Assembly (NCBI GenBank): GCA_903893815.1
Contig: CAITNS010000069.1
Location: forward strand, 1-56,358
Direction of reading: 5' to 3'
Origin: an uncultured Bacteroidota bacterium
Lineage (GTDB): Bacteria; Bacteroidota; Bacteroidia; B-17B0; Aurantibacillaceae
DNA length: 56,358 bases
Below, piece after piece: positions 35,900 through 45,643 of this stretch. The first letter of the stretch is position 1. Every line of letters begins with the position of its first letter. The position numbers and the translations under genes are program-made. A model generated the notes under the pieces. It was not told where the DNA came from and searched no databases. It saw only the letters and a program-made list of their open reading frames with translations.

Positions 35900-37900
35900 A
35901 TGATTACTGCAGAATCTCCAATTAAGTTCGATAGACGTAAACAAAAAGACGATACGTTATTACAACTTTATAAAAATATTTTAACCCCTCGTTTAATAGA
36001 AGAAAAAATGTTGATTCTTCTTCGTCAAGGGCGTATTGCTAAATGGTTTAGTGGTATTGGCCAAGAGGCAATTTCCGTTGGGGTAGCAACCGCATTAAAC
36101 AAAGATGAATTTATTTTACCAATGCACCGTAACTTAGGTGTGTTTACAACTCGTGGTATTCCGATGAATCGTTTGTTTTGTCAGTTTCAAGGTAAGCCAA
36201 GTGGCTTTACTCAAGGCCGCGACAGAAGTTTTCACTTTGGAACACAAGAATATAATATTGTAGGGATGATTTCTCACTTAGGTCCGCAAATGGGTGTGGC
36301 TGATGGAATTGCCTTAGGTAACAAACTGAGAGAAGAGAAAAAAGTAACGGTTGTATTTAGTGGCGACGGTGGCGCAAGTGAAGGAGATTTTCACGAAAGT
36401 ATTAATACAGCCGCTGTTTGGGATTTACCAGTAATTTTTGTTGTTGAAAACAATGGTTATGGTTTATCAACTCCAAGCAATGAGCAATTTCGTTGTAAAT
36501 CTTTTGCTGATAAAGCTATTGGTTATGGCATAGAAGGTGTAACCGTTGATGGAAATAACGTATTGAAAGTTTACGAAACCGTTAAGAATTTAGCAGAATC
36601 GATGAGAGAAAATCCTCGTCCTATTTTATTGGAATGTGTGACTTTCCGTATGCGTGGGCATGAAGAAGCATCAGGCACTAAATATGTTCCAAAAGAATTA
36701 TTTGATGTGTGGGGAAGAAAAGATCCTGTAAATACCTTTGAGAAATTTTTAATTGATGAAGGTGTTTTAACGGATGACATTATCGAAAAATTACGTTCCG
36801 AAATTAAAAAAGATATTGATGATGGTTTAGAATTAGCTTATGCAGAAACTTTGCCTCCCCCAAATACAGAAAAAGAAATTACAGAATTATTTATGCCTTG
36901 TCAGATTGAAGATACGTCTACTCAATCAGGCCCTAAAACTAATAAGCGTTTAATTGATGCAATTAGTGATGGTATGCGTTTAGCGATGCGCAAGCATGAT
37001 AACTTAGTGTTAATGGGACAAGATATTGCTGATTACGGTGGTGTATTTAAAATTACGGATGGTTTTGTAGAAGAATTTGGTAAAGGAAGAGTGCGTAATA
37101 CACCTTTATGCGAATCTGCTATTTTAGGAACTGGTTTTGGTTTATCGATTAATAAACACAAAGCGATGGTTGAAATGCAATTTGCTGATTTCGTATCAGA
37201 AGGAATGACTCAAATCATTAACAACTTAGCTAAATCGCATTATCGTTGGGGACAAAATGCTGATGTAGTGGTTCGTATGCCAACAGGCGCTGGTGTAGCA
37301 GCTGGACCATTTCATAGCCAAAGTAACGAAGCTTGGTTCTTTAAAACACCAGGTTTAAAAATTGCTTATCCTGCTTTCCCAAGTGATGCTAAAGGTTTAT
37401 TATTAGCCTCATTTGAAGATCCAAATCCAGTAATGTTTTTTGAACACAAGGGATTATACAGAAGTATAGATGAAGATGTTTTAGATGACTATTTTACCAT
37501 TCCTTTCGGAAAAGCGCGTTTAGTAAAAGAAGGTACTGCTATTACAATTGTTACATATGGCTTAGGAGTTCATTGGGCTATCGAATTATTAGAAGCAAAT
37601 CCAGAAATTTCAGCAGATTTAATAGATTTAAGAACCTTGGCACCATTAGATACTGAAGCTATTTATACTTCTGTAAAGAAAACAGGTAAAGCTTTTATTT
37701 TGCATGAAGATACGTTGACAGGTGGAATTGGCGGAGAAATTAGCGCCTTAATAACTGAAAATTGTTTTTCTTATATAGATGCGCCTGTAATGCGTGAAGG
37801 TAGTTTAGATACGCCCGTGCCAATGAATGCAGATTTAGAAATTAATTTTTTACCGAAAGAACGTTTTAAAGAAAAGTTGTTGAAGTTGTTGAATTATTAA
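35900..37900 (+). CDS. 2-oxoacid dehydrogenase E1, fused alpha and beta subunits
   Basis: 666 residues joining an E1-alpha half (about 1-330) and an E1-beta half (about 350-666). The TPP motif begins GDGGASEGDFHES and ends VENNGYG. The beta half has GQDIADYGGVFKIT, CESAILGTGFG and EDTLTGGIGGEI. The fused form occurs in Bacteroidota and is usually annotated as branched-chain (2-oxoisovalerate) or generic alpha-ketoacid dehydrogenase E1; it feeds acyl groups to a lipoyl E2 not present here. A TATTTTCG box (35875-35882) could be its -7 element. Substrate choice cannot be read from motifs. Confidence 0.9.
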   Translation: MITAESPIKFDRRKQKDDTLLQLYKNILTPRLIEEKMLILLRQGRIAKWFSGIGQEAISVGVATALNKDEFILPMHRNLGVFTTRGIPMNRLFCQFQGKPSGFTQGRDRSFHFGTQEYNIVGMISHLGPQMGVADGIALGNKLREEKKVTVVFSGDGGASEGDFHESINTAAVWDLPVIFVVENNGYGLSTPSNEQFRCKSFADKAIGYGIEGVTVDGNNVLKVYETVKNLAESMRENPRPILLECVTFRMRGHEEASGTKYVPKELFDVWGRKDPVNTFEKFLIDEGVLTDDIIEKLRSEIKKDIDDGLELAYAETLPPPNTEKEITELFMPCQIEDTSTQSGPKTNKRLIDAISDGMRLAMRKHDNLVLMGQDIADYGGVFKITDGFVEEFGKGRVRNTPLCESAILGTGFGLSINKHKAMVEMQFADFVSEGMTQIINNLAKSHYRWGQNADVVVRMPTGAGVAAGPFHSQSNEAWFFKTPGLKIAYPAFPSDAKGLLLASFEDPNPVMFFEHKGLYRSIDEDVLDDYFTIPFGKARLVKEGTAITIVTYGLGVHWAIELLEANPEISADLIDLRTLAPLDTEAIYTSVKKTGKAFILHEDTLTGGIGGEISALITENCFSYIDAPVMREGSLDTPVPMNADLEINFLPKERFKEKLLKLLNY

Positions 37901-37901
37901 T

Positions 37902-38003
37902 TTGCGCGTGACCCCGCAAAAAGGAAGCGGGGTCGGGCTTTTCGCTGCAATCTTTTGTTCGTACCTCCCAAAAGGATTTGCACTTCAATCCCTCACGCAA
38001 ATC
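37902..38003 (+). repeat. Family C structured repeat (C1)
   Basis: Outer stem GCGTGA / TCACGC closes two inner hairpins: GACCCCGC / GCGGGGTC (perfect 8 bp) and AATCTTTTG / CAAAAGGATT. Between them is the conserved GGGCTTTTCGCTGCAATC, and CTTCAATCC precedes the closing arm. The predicted shape is a three-way junction. It directly follows the E1 stop codon and may also stop transcription. Confidence 0.75.
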
Positions 38004-38075
38004 ATATTAAATTTTGGAGATTAATTTTATACACATCTTATACCATTTTTAAGGAATAGATAGTTCAAGCACTTA

Positions 38076-38130
38076 GTCACCCTGAACTTGATTCAGGGTC
38101 TCTGAGATGCTGAATCAAGTTCAGCATGAC
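38076..38130. repeat. Family B double-hairpin repeat (B2)
   Basis: ACCCTGAA / TTCAGGGT followed by ATGCTGAA / TTCAGCAT in inverted orientation, bounded by GTCA and TGAC. It is essentially B1 (16356-16411) reverse-complemented. Confidence 0.8.
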
Positions 38131-38171
38131 CACCATAATTGGACCATTTTATAAATGTATTTGGTATTAAA

Positions 38172-38266
38172 CTGCGTTAAGGATTGAAATGAAAATCCTT
38201 TTTGCCCGCTCTTTGCAAAAAGATTGCAATGAAAAGCCTGACCTGCTTTTTAGCAGGAAACGCCCA
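38172..38266 (-). repeat. Family C structured repeat, inverted (C2)
   Basis: Read on the minus strand: GGGCGTTTCC opens and CCTTAACGC closes (outer stem GCGTT / AACGC), with inner hairpins CCTGC / GCAGG and AATCTTTTTG / CAAAAAGGATT. CAGGCTTTTCATTGCAATC matches the conserved linker of C1. The outer stem differs from C1 by a paired change. Confidence 0.75.
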
Positions 38267-38394
38267 AATAATTATAAAAAAAGTAATTTAATGAGATGAA
38301 GTGCCTTTGTGATCCTATGAAAATACAGAAAGTACTTTCGTTTAAAAATAGTACAAAAAACACTTAATCTAATCCAAAAAAATAGCCTACCTTT

Positions 38395-38420
38395 ACATAC
38401 AGTTCATAAAAACTGTATGT
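38395..38420. promoter_or_regulatory. Palindrome spanning the pyrG start codon
   Basis: ACATACAGTT-CATAAA-AACTGTATGT is a perfect 10-bp inverted repeat whose right arm contains the pyrG ATG (38417-38419). A TACCTTTA box overlaps its left edge by one base. As DNA it could be an operator; as RNA, if transcription starts upstream of 38395, it would hide the start codon. Confidence 0.5.
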
Positions 38421-40018
38421 CAATCAACACTAAATATATCTTTGTTACCGGTGGCGTAACATCTTCTCTCGGAAAAGGAATTATCGCAGCATCTCTAGCC
38501 AAATTATTACAGGCTCGTGGATTTACTGTTACCATTCAAAAATTAGATCCTTACATTAATATCGATCCAGGAACATTAAACCCATACGAACATGGAGAAT
38601 GTTATGTAACGGATGATGGCGCTGAAACTGATTTAGATTTGGGGCATTACGAGCGTTTTTTAAATGTAGCAACTTCTCAAGCAAACAATGTTACTACTGG
38701 TCGAATTTATCAATCAGTAATAGACAAAGAACGTAAAGGTGAATTTTTAGGAAAAACGGTACAAGTTATTCCTCACATCACCGACGAAATTAAAAACAGA
38801 ATTAAAATTTTAGGAAAAACTGGTCAGTTTCAATTTGTGATTACCGAAATTGGTGGAACTGTTGGCGATATTGAATCGCTTCCATACATTGAAGCGGTTC
38901 GTCAGTTAAAATGGGAATTAGGTGATGATTGTACGGTGATTCACTTAACCTTATTACCTTATTTAGCAACGTCTGGTGAATTAAAAACAAAACCAACTCA
39001 ACACTCGGTTAAATTGTTATTAGAGTATGGCGTTCAACCAGATATTTTAGTTTGCCGTTCAGAACATGCTATTAGTAATGATATTAGAAGAAAAATTGCT
39101 TTATTCTGCAACGTTTCACCTGATGCGGTTATTGAAGCGTTAGATGCATCTACTATTTATGAAGTTCCATTATTAATGGAAAAAGAAAAGTTGGATGAAA
39201 TTGTTTTAAAGAAATTAAACATAAATACTGCTACTGAAATTCAGTTAGAAAAATGGAAACAATTTTTAAACAAATTTCACAATCCTACAAAAACAACAAC
39301 AATTGGATTAGTAGGAAAATATGTAGAATTAAAAGATTCTTACAAATCAATTGCTGAAGCCTTTATTCACGCAGGTGCTGTAAATGATTGCAAGGTTAAT
39401 GTTGAATGGATTCATAGCGAAAGCTTAACAGACGAAAATGTTTCAGAAAAACTAAAAGACCTAAAAGGAATTTTAGTAGCTCCAGGTTTTGGTAATAGAG
39501 GTATTGAAGGGAAAATTTCGGCTATTAAATTTGCTCGCGAAAATAATATTCCTTTTTTAGGCATATGTTTAGGAATGCAATGTGCTGTAATTGAATTTGC
39601 AAGAAACGTATTGGGATTAAAAGATGCTCATAGTCGTGAAATGAATCCTGCTACCAGCGCGCCTGTAATTGATTTATTAGAAGCACAAAAAAATATATCG
39701 CACATGGGCGGCACCATGCGATTAGGATCATATCCATGCAGATTGGTTGAGGGAACTTTAGCTCATAAAATATACGGCAAAACTGATATTAATGAGCGTC
39801 ATCGCCATCGTTATGAATTTAATAATGAGTACACAAAGCTTTATAAAAATGCAGGCATGGTTTTATCAGGACTAAATCCTACCGCTGAATTAGCTGAGAT
39901 TGTAGAGATTCCGACGCATCCATTTTATATTGGTGTACAATTTCATCCAGAATATAAAAGTACTGTAGAAAATCCTCATCCTTTATTTGTGAGTTTTATT
40001 AAAGCTGCATTAGAATAG
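38417..40018 (+). CDS. pyrG: CTP synthase
   Basis: 533 residues, normal length. PyrG aminates UTP to CTP with glutamine as nitrogen donor. The N-terminal synthase domain begins with [17 protein letters not shown] (P-loop) and includes [20 protein letters not shown]. The C-terminal glutamine amidotransferase has [18 protein letters not shown] with the nucleophilic Cys, and the [13 protein letters not shown] His-x-Glu. A palindrome covers its start codon and a strong terminator follows. Confidence 0.97.
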   Translation: MSINTKYIFVTGGVTSSLGKGIIAASLAKLLQARGFTVTIQKLDPYINIDPGTLNPYEHGECYVTDDGAETDLDLGHYERFLNVATSQANNVTTGRIYQSVIDKERKGEFLGKTVQVIPHITDEIKNRIKILGKTGQFQFVITEIGGTVGDIESLPYIEAVRQLKWELGDDCTVIHLTLLPYLATSGELKTKPTQHSVKLLLEYGVQPDILVCRSEHAISNDIRRKIALFCNVSPDAVIEALDASTIYEVPLLMEKEKLDEIVLKKLNINTATEIQLEKWKQFLNKFHNPTKTTTIGLVGKYVELKDSYKSIAEAFIHAGAVNDCKVNVEWIHSESLTDENVSEKLKDLKGILVAPGFGNRGIEGKISAIKFARENNIPFLGICLGMQCAVIEFARNVLGLKDAHSREMNPATSAPVIDLLEAQKNISHMGGTMRLGSYPCRLVEGTLAHKIYGKTDINERHRHRYEFNNEYTKLYKNAGMVLSGLNPTAELAEIVEIPTHPFYIGVQFHPEYKSTVENPHPLFVSFIKAALE

Positions 40019-40041
40019 TTGTTGCTCAATAAATAAATCTT

Positions 40042-40071
40042 AAATGCTCACTTTTTGTGAGCATTTTTTTT
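40042..40071 (+). terminator. Rho-independent terminator of pyrG
   Basis: AAATGCTCAC, a short T loop and GTGAGCATTT form a stem followed by a T run, 24 bases past the pyrG stop. Confidence 0.88.
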
Positions 40072-40151
40072 ACCTCAATAAATCAAGGCTTACCGTTTTT
40101 AACTAATTTAAACATTCTACTCAAACCCTAAATCGTATATTTAAAATTTAC

Positions 40152-42992
40152 ATGTTTTCAAAAATTTTCTATATCATATTCTTTTTTTTGACGTTTACGT
40201 TTTTAAAAGCTCAAACATTTTCGATTAGCGGTAAATTAATAGATGAAGATAAACAACCTGCCATTGGTTCTTCTGTTTTTCTTTTAAAAACGGATTCTTC
40301 TTTTATAAAAGGAACAGCAACAGATGTAGAAGGACAATTTAATTTAGAAAACATTAATTCTGATAATTACATTCTTAAAATTCTTTCGCTTGGATATAAA
40401 CCCCTTTTTAAATCCATTCAAATCAAGAATCAAAATTTAATTCTTCCAACCATTACTTTAAAACAAAACTTAACTAACTTAAAAGAAGTAACCGTTGAAG
40501 CCCAACAAGCCTTAGCAACACAAAATGGTGATACAACAAGTTTTAAAGCCAATGCCTATAAAGTAAATAAAGATGCAACTGCTGAAGATTTGGTGAGTAA
40601 AATGCCGGGAGTAACTGTAGTAGATGGAAAGGTGCAAGCCCAAGGCGAAGAAGTAAAACAAGTGCTAGTAGATGGTAAACGTTTTTTTGGAGATGATGCT
40701 AGTGCGGTTTTGAAAAATTTACCTGCCGAAGTCATTGATAAAGTACAAGTGTTTGATAAAAAAAGTGATCAATCACAATTTACAGGATTTGATGACGGCA
40801 ACGCCAGTAAAACCATTAACATTGTTACCAAAGCTCAATTCAAAAATGGTATATTTGGAAAAGTTTATGGCGGTTATGGTTACGAAGATAAATTTAAAGG
40901 TGGTGGTACCGTAAACATTTTTAAAGGTGATAGACGCATCACCGTTTTAGCACAATCAAACAACATTAACGAACAGAATTTTTCTTCAGAAGATTTAGTG
41001 GGAGTTTCGAGTAGTAGCTCTGGCGGTGGTGGCGGACGAAGAGGTGGCGGACAAGGCGGAATGGGCGGAGGAAACAACCCCAGTGAAAATTTTCAATCAA
41101 ATACACAAAATGGAATTAATACCACCTCTTTATTTGGATTAAATTATGCCGATAAATGGGGAAAGAAAACGGAAGTAACGGCTAGTTATTTTTTTAACTG
41201 GACACAAAACGATTCAAAGTCTTCCCTACTCCAACAATATATTTTAGGTTCAAACAATGGTTTAGTTTATAATGAAAACAATAATACTAACAGTGACAAT
41301 TTTAATAATAGAATAAATTTTAAAATAGAAACAAAAATAGATTCTATGAATTCTATTGTTCTTCAACCTAAATTATCATTTCAATCAAATAAAGGCGCTA
41401 AGGAATTATTAGGATTAAATACTAAAGAAGTTGTAACACTAAGTAATACCGAAAACAGTAGCTCAAACAATTTAAGCGGTTATAACATTTCTGTTCCTAT
41501 TTTATACCGACATGCTTTTGCAAAAAGAGGAAGAACATTTAGCATTAACGCCACACCAACCATTACCAAAAACTCAGGCGAAAATTTATTATATACCTTA
41601 AATACTTATTACAGAGATACCTTGTTTTACGGAGATACGATTGATCAAAAATCAAAAATATTAAAAACAGGAAACAGCATTAATGGTAATGTATCTTATA
41701 CCGAACCATTAAATAAAAACAATTTCTTATTAGTTAATTACACAGTTGTTTACACAGATAATTATTCTTCGAAAAGAACTTTTGATAAAAATTATATCGA
41801 TTATAAATACGCTGATTTAGATAGCACTCTGACGAACGTTTTTAAAAACCAATACCAATCTCAATCAGGAAGTTTAGGCTATCGCTATCAAAAAGAAAAA
41901 TTTAACTTCTCACTAAATGCAGCTTATCAAAGGGCACAATTATCTAAAGAACAAGAAATACCTACCAGCTATAAACTCAGTAAAACATTTGAGTCTATTT
42001 TACCATCCGCGCAATTACAATATAAATTTTCTCAGAAAAAGAATTTACGTTTTAATTACCGCACTAGTAATAACGCGCCGAGTATCGATCAATTACAAGA
42101 TGTAATTAATAATAGTAACTCTTTACAATTAAGTACTGGTAATCCCGATTTGAAACAAGATTTTCAACAAAATATTTTTTTACGATACTCCGGAGTGAAT
42201 ACTGAAAAAGCTACTTCTACTTTTATTTTATTGGGCGGTAATTATTCTAACAACTACATTGGTAATAGCACTTTAATTGCCAATCAAGACACAACAGTTT
42301 ATAACGACATTTTTTTACAAAGAGGTTCGCAAATTATTCGTCCTGTTAATTTAGATGGTTATTATTCGTTACGCTCGTTTATCAACTATACCTTCCCCAT
42401 TAAAAAAATCAAGACCAATTTAAGTGTAAACCTATCTGGAAATTACAACAATGTACCTGGTATGATTAATACAAATATCAATTATGCCAAAACAGCCACT
42501 GGTGGTTTAGGCTTGGTATTTAGTAGTAATATTAGTGAGAAGTTTGATTTTACTTTATCATCCAACTCTAGTTATAGTAATATTCAAAATACCTTACAAA
42601 CATCTTCTAACACCAATTACTTTTCACAAGTATCAAAATTAAAAATTACCGCTAACCCATGGAAAGGCTTAATATTACAAAGCGAATATAGTAATACTTA
42701 TTACTCAGGATTAACAAGCGCCTTCAATCAATCCATCTCCTTATGGAATGCCGCTATTGGTTACAAATTCTTAAAAAACAAACAAGCTGAATTACGTTTA
42801 ACAGTTTATGATATCTTAAATCAAAACAATAGCGTTTCGCGTACTAACACCGATAGCTATATTCAAGATTCACAAACCAATGTTTTGAATCGTTATTATA
42901 TGTTGACCTTTACTTATAATTTCAAGAAATATTTTGCGAAGAAAGAAGGTTCTACTCCTGAGCAAATGGAAGGCAGAAGAAAAAAAGATTAA
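40152..42992 (+). CDS. Outer membrane beta-barrel protein, TonB-dependent receptor-like
   Basis: 946 residues. Signal peptide (cleavage near LKAQ), then a carboxypeptidase-regulatory-like domain (about 22-110, SISGKLIDEDKQPAIGSSV), a plug-like domain (about 135-225, DLVSKMPGVTVVDGKVQ and VLVDGKRFFGDD), and a long barrel rich in alternating aromatic strands ending ...YMLTFTYNFKKYF. This is the layout of the Bacteroidota outer membrane barrel family related to SusC/TonB receptors. A glycine run (GGGGGRRGGGQGGMGGG) near residue 295 is probably an external loop. No SusD partner lies beside it, so the ligand is unknown. Confidence 0.88.
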   Translation: MFSKIFYIIFFFLTFTFLKAQTFSISGKLIDEDKQPAIGSSVFLLKTDSSFIKGTATDVEGQFNLENINSDNYILKILSLGYKPLFKSIQIKNQNLILPTITLKQNLTNLKEVTVEAQQALATQNGDTTSFKANAYKVNKDATAEDLVSKMPGVTVVDGKVQAQGEEVKQVLVDGKRFFGDDASAVLKNLPAEVIDKVQVFDKKSDQSQFTGFDDGNASKTINIVTKAQFKNGIFGKVYGGYGYEDKFKGGGTVNIFKGDRRITVLAQSNNINEQNFSSEDLVGVSSSSSGGGGGRRGGGQGGMGGGNNPSENFQSNTQNGINTTSLFGLNYADKWGKKTEVTASYFFNWTQNDSKSSLLQQYILGSNNGLVYNENNNTNSDNFNNRINFKIETKIDSMNSIVLQPKLSFQSNKGAKELLGLNTKEVVTLSNTENSSSNNLSGYNISVPILYRHAFAKRGRTFSINATPTITKNSGENLLYTLNTYYRDTLFYGDTIDQKSKILKTGNSINGNVSYTEPLNKNNFLLVNYTVVYTDNYSSKRTFDKNYIDYKYADLDSTLTNVFKNQYQSQSGSLGYRYQKEKFNFSLNAAYQRAQLSKEQEIPTSYKLSKTFESILPSAQLQYKFSQKKNLRFNYRTSNNAPSIDQLQDVINNSNSLQLSTGNPDLKQDFQQNIFLRYSGVNTEKATSTFILLGGNYSNNYIGNSTLIANQDTTVYNDIFLQRGSQIIRPVNLDGYYSLRSFINYTFPIKKIKTNLSVNLSGNYNNVPGMINTNINYAKTATGGLGLVFSSNISEKFDFTLSSNSSYSNIQNTLQTSSNTNYFSQVSKLKITANPWKGLILQSEYSNTYYSGLTSAFNQSISLWNAAIGYKFLKNKQAELRLTVYDILNQNNSVSRTNTDSYIQDSQTNVLNRYYMLTFTYNFKKYFAKKEGSTPEQMEGRRKKD

Positions 42993-43237
42993 TAAATTTA
43001 TGAGTTAGTAATTTTGGGCGTGCCCCTTCTATCGTCGGGTCAGGCTTTCGGCACTCGCTTTTTTATTTGCCCTACGGGACAAATAAAAAGAGCTCAAACA
43101 ATGCCTCTATCCTTCACGCAGTGCACATAATAACACCCGAAGTGAAAACTTAATCACTCATTCAAAAGCTACTTTCAATAAATAGCCCTAATTAGCGAAA
43201 ATAATTAGTATACTTTCGTGACATCAAAACTATAACT
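42993..43237. other. Intergenic region with a family C repeat
   Basis: Holds repeat C3 (43015-43122) and, at 43211-43218, TACTTTCG, a near match to the -7 element for the following T9SS cargo gene. No gene is seen. Confidence 0.6.
43015..43122 (+). repeat. Family C structured repeat (C3)
   Basis: Outer stem GCGTG / CACGC; the linker reads GTCAGGCTTTCGGCACTCGC; inner hairpin CTTTTTTATTTG / CAAATAAAAAG extended by CCC / GGG. The second stem has a different sequence from C1 and C2 but keeps its pairing. The first inner hairpin is short here (GCCC / GGGT). Confidence 0.65.
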
Positions 43238-45583
43238 ATGAAAAAATCCTTGCTATCCTTTTTATTTTTTGCAATATCTACAATTGCATTTTCGCAAATA
43301 ATAATTACTTCAACAGTCACTAACGTGAGTTGTTTTGGCGGCAGTAATGGAAGTGCAACTGTTTCTGCAACTGGCGGAACTGGTGCTTATACTTACACCT
43401 GGATACCTACTGCTATAAATTCACCTATCATTACTGGTATAGCAGCTGGGCAATATACAATAATTGTTATGGATGCAACTATGGCTACAAATTCTTTAGT
43501 AATAACCATTAGTCAGCCACCTCAACTTAATATCATTGCCAATTCAAATAATTCCTGCTTTGGATCTTGCACAGGCACTGCTTTTCTATCTGCATTTGGA
43601 GGTACTGCGCCATATAGTTATGCATGGTCTAGCGGTTCAAATTTGCCTCAAGTTACAAACCTATGTGCCGGTATTTATACTGTTCAAGTAGTTGATATGA
43701 ATGGCTGTATAGCAAGTAATACAGCAGCTGTAATTCAATCACCTCAATTAACCATTTCAGTATCACAAACAAATACTACTTGTTACGCAAGTTGCAATGG
43801 ATCTGCAAACTTAAACCTAACAGGCGGTACTTCGCCATTTTACTATCAATGGCTACCTATTGGAGCAACTACAGCTAGTGTCTCAAATCTTTGTGCAGGA
43901 AATCAATCAGTAACAGTACAAGATGCTTCAGGATGCTCTGTATCGTATACTTTTAATATTTTAACAACAGGAACAATTTCTAATCTTTCGGCAAGTATTA
44001 CACCAATTAATGAAACCTGTTTTCAATCATACGACGGGCAAGTTAATGTAACGCTATCAGGTTCAAATTCTGGACCTTTTTCATATCAATGGAATAATGG
44101 AGCTACAACTCAAAATATAGCAAATGTAGCAGCTGGTAATTATTTGGTAGAAATTACTGATGGTAGTTCGGGTTGTTTGTCCCTTCAAACAACAGTAAAT
44201 TATACAGGTATTAATTGTGGCTCCATTTCAGGAAATGTATTTATTGATAACAATAGCGATTGCATAAAAAATGTAGGAGATAATAATTCTAGTAACATAC
44301 AAATCATTGCTAATCCTGGAAACAGAATAGGTTATACAAATTGGGTAGGAGACTATATATTTAATAATTTACCATTTGCAACTTATACTATTACTTCGTC
44401 AACAACAGCAAATATGCTTGCAACTTGTGTTACTACTTTGAATACAACTTTAAATTCAGGAATTCCAAATTCAATCAATAACAATTTCGCGAAAGAATAT
44501 ATTCCAATTACTCAACCCGATCTATATGTGTCGGCTTATAGTATTGGTATCGTTCCAGGTTTTGTGTGTCGTATGAATTATTTATTACATAACTACAATA
44601 CTTTTAATGCTAATGGAATATTAAAAGTAACTCTTCCTTCGGCATTTATTCCAAACATCACAAATGCTTTTCCTGCAGCATATACCGTATCAGGCGATAC
44701 TGTTATTTGGAATTTCACCAATATAAATTACAGTGGAGCCAACGTAAATTTTTATATTGATTTTACAACACCATTAAGCACTCCATTAGGAAGCACTTTT
44801 ATGACTTGCATGTGGGCACAACCAACTGTAACAGATGCAAATTATACAAATAACAATTTTTGTTATCAGCGTCCCGTAACAGGTTCTTTCGACCCTAACG
44901 ATAAAACCGTAAGCCCAGTTGGTGTTGGAGCTAACGGGGATATTGCTGCTACCGAAACAGATTTAACCTATCTAATTCGTTTTCAAAATACAGGTAATGG
45001 TCCTGCGGTAAATATTTTTATAAAAGATACTTTGTCTGCAAACGTTGATATCAATACATTTGAAATGCTTGGTGCAAGTCACAATTACATGATTGACGTG
45101 TTACCAGGAAATGTACTACGTTGGAAATTCAATAACATTATGTTACCTGATAGTAATAGTAACGAACCTGCTAGTCATGGTTATATTCAGTACCGCATTA
45201 AGCGCACTAACAACAATACTCCAGGAACTCAAATAAAAAACACAGCATACATTTATTTTGATTTCAATGAACCAGTTGTAACCAATACAGCTATCAATAC
45301 CATTGAAACCATTACTGGAATTAAATCTTCTTCATCAACTAACGACGAGTGGAATGTCTATCCAAATCCAAGTACAGGAGCTTTATACATTGTTAACTCT
45401 TCATCTGTAAAAGAAGAAAGTCAAATTCAAGTGATTAATTCTATTGGGCAAACGGTGTTAGAAGAAACTATTACTAGCAATTATAAGAACGTTGATTTAT
45501 CTAAATTAAACAATGGCGTTTATTTTGTGAAGATACTTTCAGACAAACACAATGTGATTAAGAGAGTTGTTTTGAGCAAGTAA
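43238..45583 (+). CDS. SprB-repeat protein with T9SS sorting domain
   Basis: 781 residues. After a signal peptide (cleavage near AFSQ) come four SprB-type beta repeats (about 25-325), each starting with a Cys and Gly/Ser turn (CFGGSNGSATV, CFGSCTGTAFL, CYASCNGSANL, CFQSYDGQVNV). A CRD-like part (SISGNVFIDNNSDC) and a conserved-repeat domain with SFDPNDKTVSPVG and TYLIRFQNTGNGPA follow; this is the region labelled DUF7619 in similar proteins. The final 75 residues are a type A sorting domain beginning VYPNPSTG. It should be a cell-surface adhesin-like protein exported by T9SS; SprB repeats are known from gliding adhesins. Confidence 0.9.
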   Translation: MKKSLLSFLFFAISTIAFSQIIITSTVTNVSCFGGSNGSATVSATGGTGAYTYTWIPTAINSPIITGIAAGQYTIIVMDATMATNSLVITISQPPQLNIIANSNNSCFGSCTGTAFLSAFGGTAPYSYAWSSGSNLPQVTNLCAGIYTVQVVDMNGCIASNTAAVIQSPQLTISVSQTNTTCYASCNGSANLNLTGGTSPFYYQWLPIGATTASVSNLCAGNQSVTVQDASGCSVSYTFNILTTGTISNLSASITPINETCFQSYDGQVNVTLSGSNSGPFSYQWNNGATTQNIANVAAGNYLVEITDGSSGCLSLQTTVNYTGINCGSISGNVFIDNNSDCIKNVGDNNSSNIQIIANPGNRIGYTNWVGDYIFNNLPFATYTITSSTTANMLATCVTTLNTTLNSGIPNSINNNFAKEYIPITQPDLYVSAYSIGIVPGFVCRMNYLLHNYNTFNANGILKVTLPSAFIPNITNAFPAAYTVSGDTVIWNFTNINYSGANVNFYIDFTTPLSTPLGSTFMTCMWAQPTVTDANYTNNNFCYQRPVTGSFDPNDKTVSPVGVGANGDIAATETDLTYLIRFQNTGNGPAVNIFIKDTLSANVDINTFEMLGASHNYMIDVLPGNVLRWKFNNIMLPDSNSNEPASHGYIQYRIKRTNNNTPGTQIKNTAYIYFDFNEPVVTNTAINTIETITGIKSSSSTNDEWNVYPNPSTGALYIVNSSSVKEESQIQVINSIGQTVLEETITSNYKNVDLSKLNNGVYFVKILSDKHNVIKRVVLSK

Positions 45584-45593
45584 TTAATAAATT

Positions 45594-45643
45594 ACCATAT
45601 AAGTCATATAAGAATTTATTAAACCTTATATGACTTATATGGT
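45594..45643. terminator. Perfect 19-bp inverted repeat between convergent genes
   Basis: The left arm (45594-45612, starting ACCATATAAG) and right arm (45625-45643) are exact complements around a 12-base A/T loop. It sits 10 bases after the T9SS cargo stop and directly at the end of the convergent GreA-like gene. There is no long T run, so termination is inferred from position and symmetry. Confidence 0.65.

Larger units (their letters stand above)
37901..38416. other. Intergenic region packed with three hairpin repeats
   Basis: No gene is seen in these 516 bases. Order: family C repeat in plus orientation (37902-38003), family B double hairpin (38076-38130), family C repeat in minus orientation (38172-38266), then the pyrG upstream region with a TACCTTTA box (38388-38395) and a palindrome over the pyrG start. 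Confidence 0.8.

Noticed and set aside
40880-41077. Proline-rich minus-strand frame in the outer-membrane barrel gene
   Set aside because: It is the antisense reading of the glycine-rich loop codons (GGN becomes NCC).
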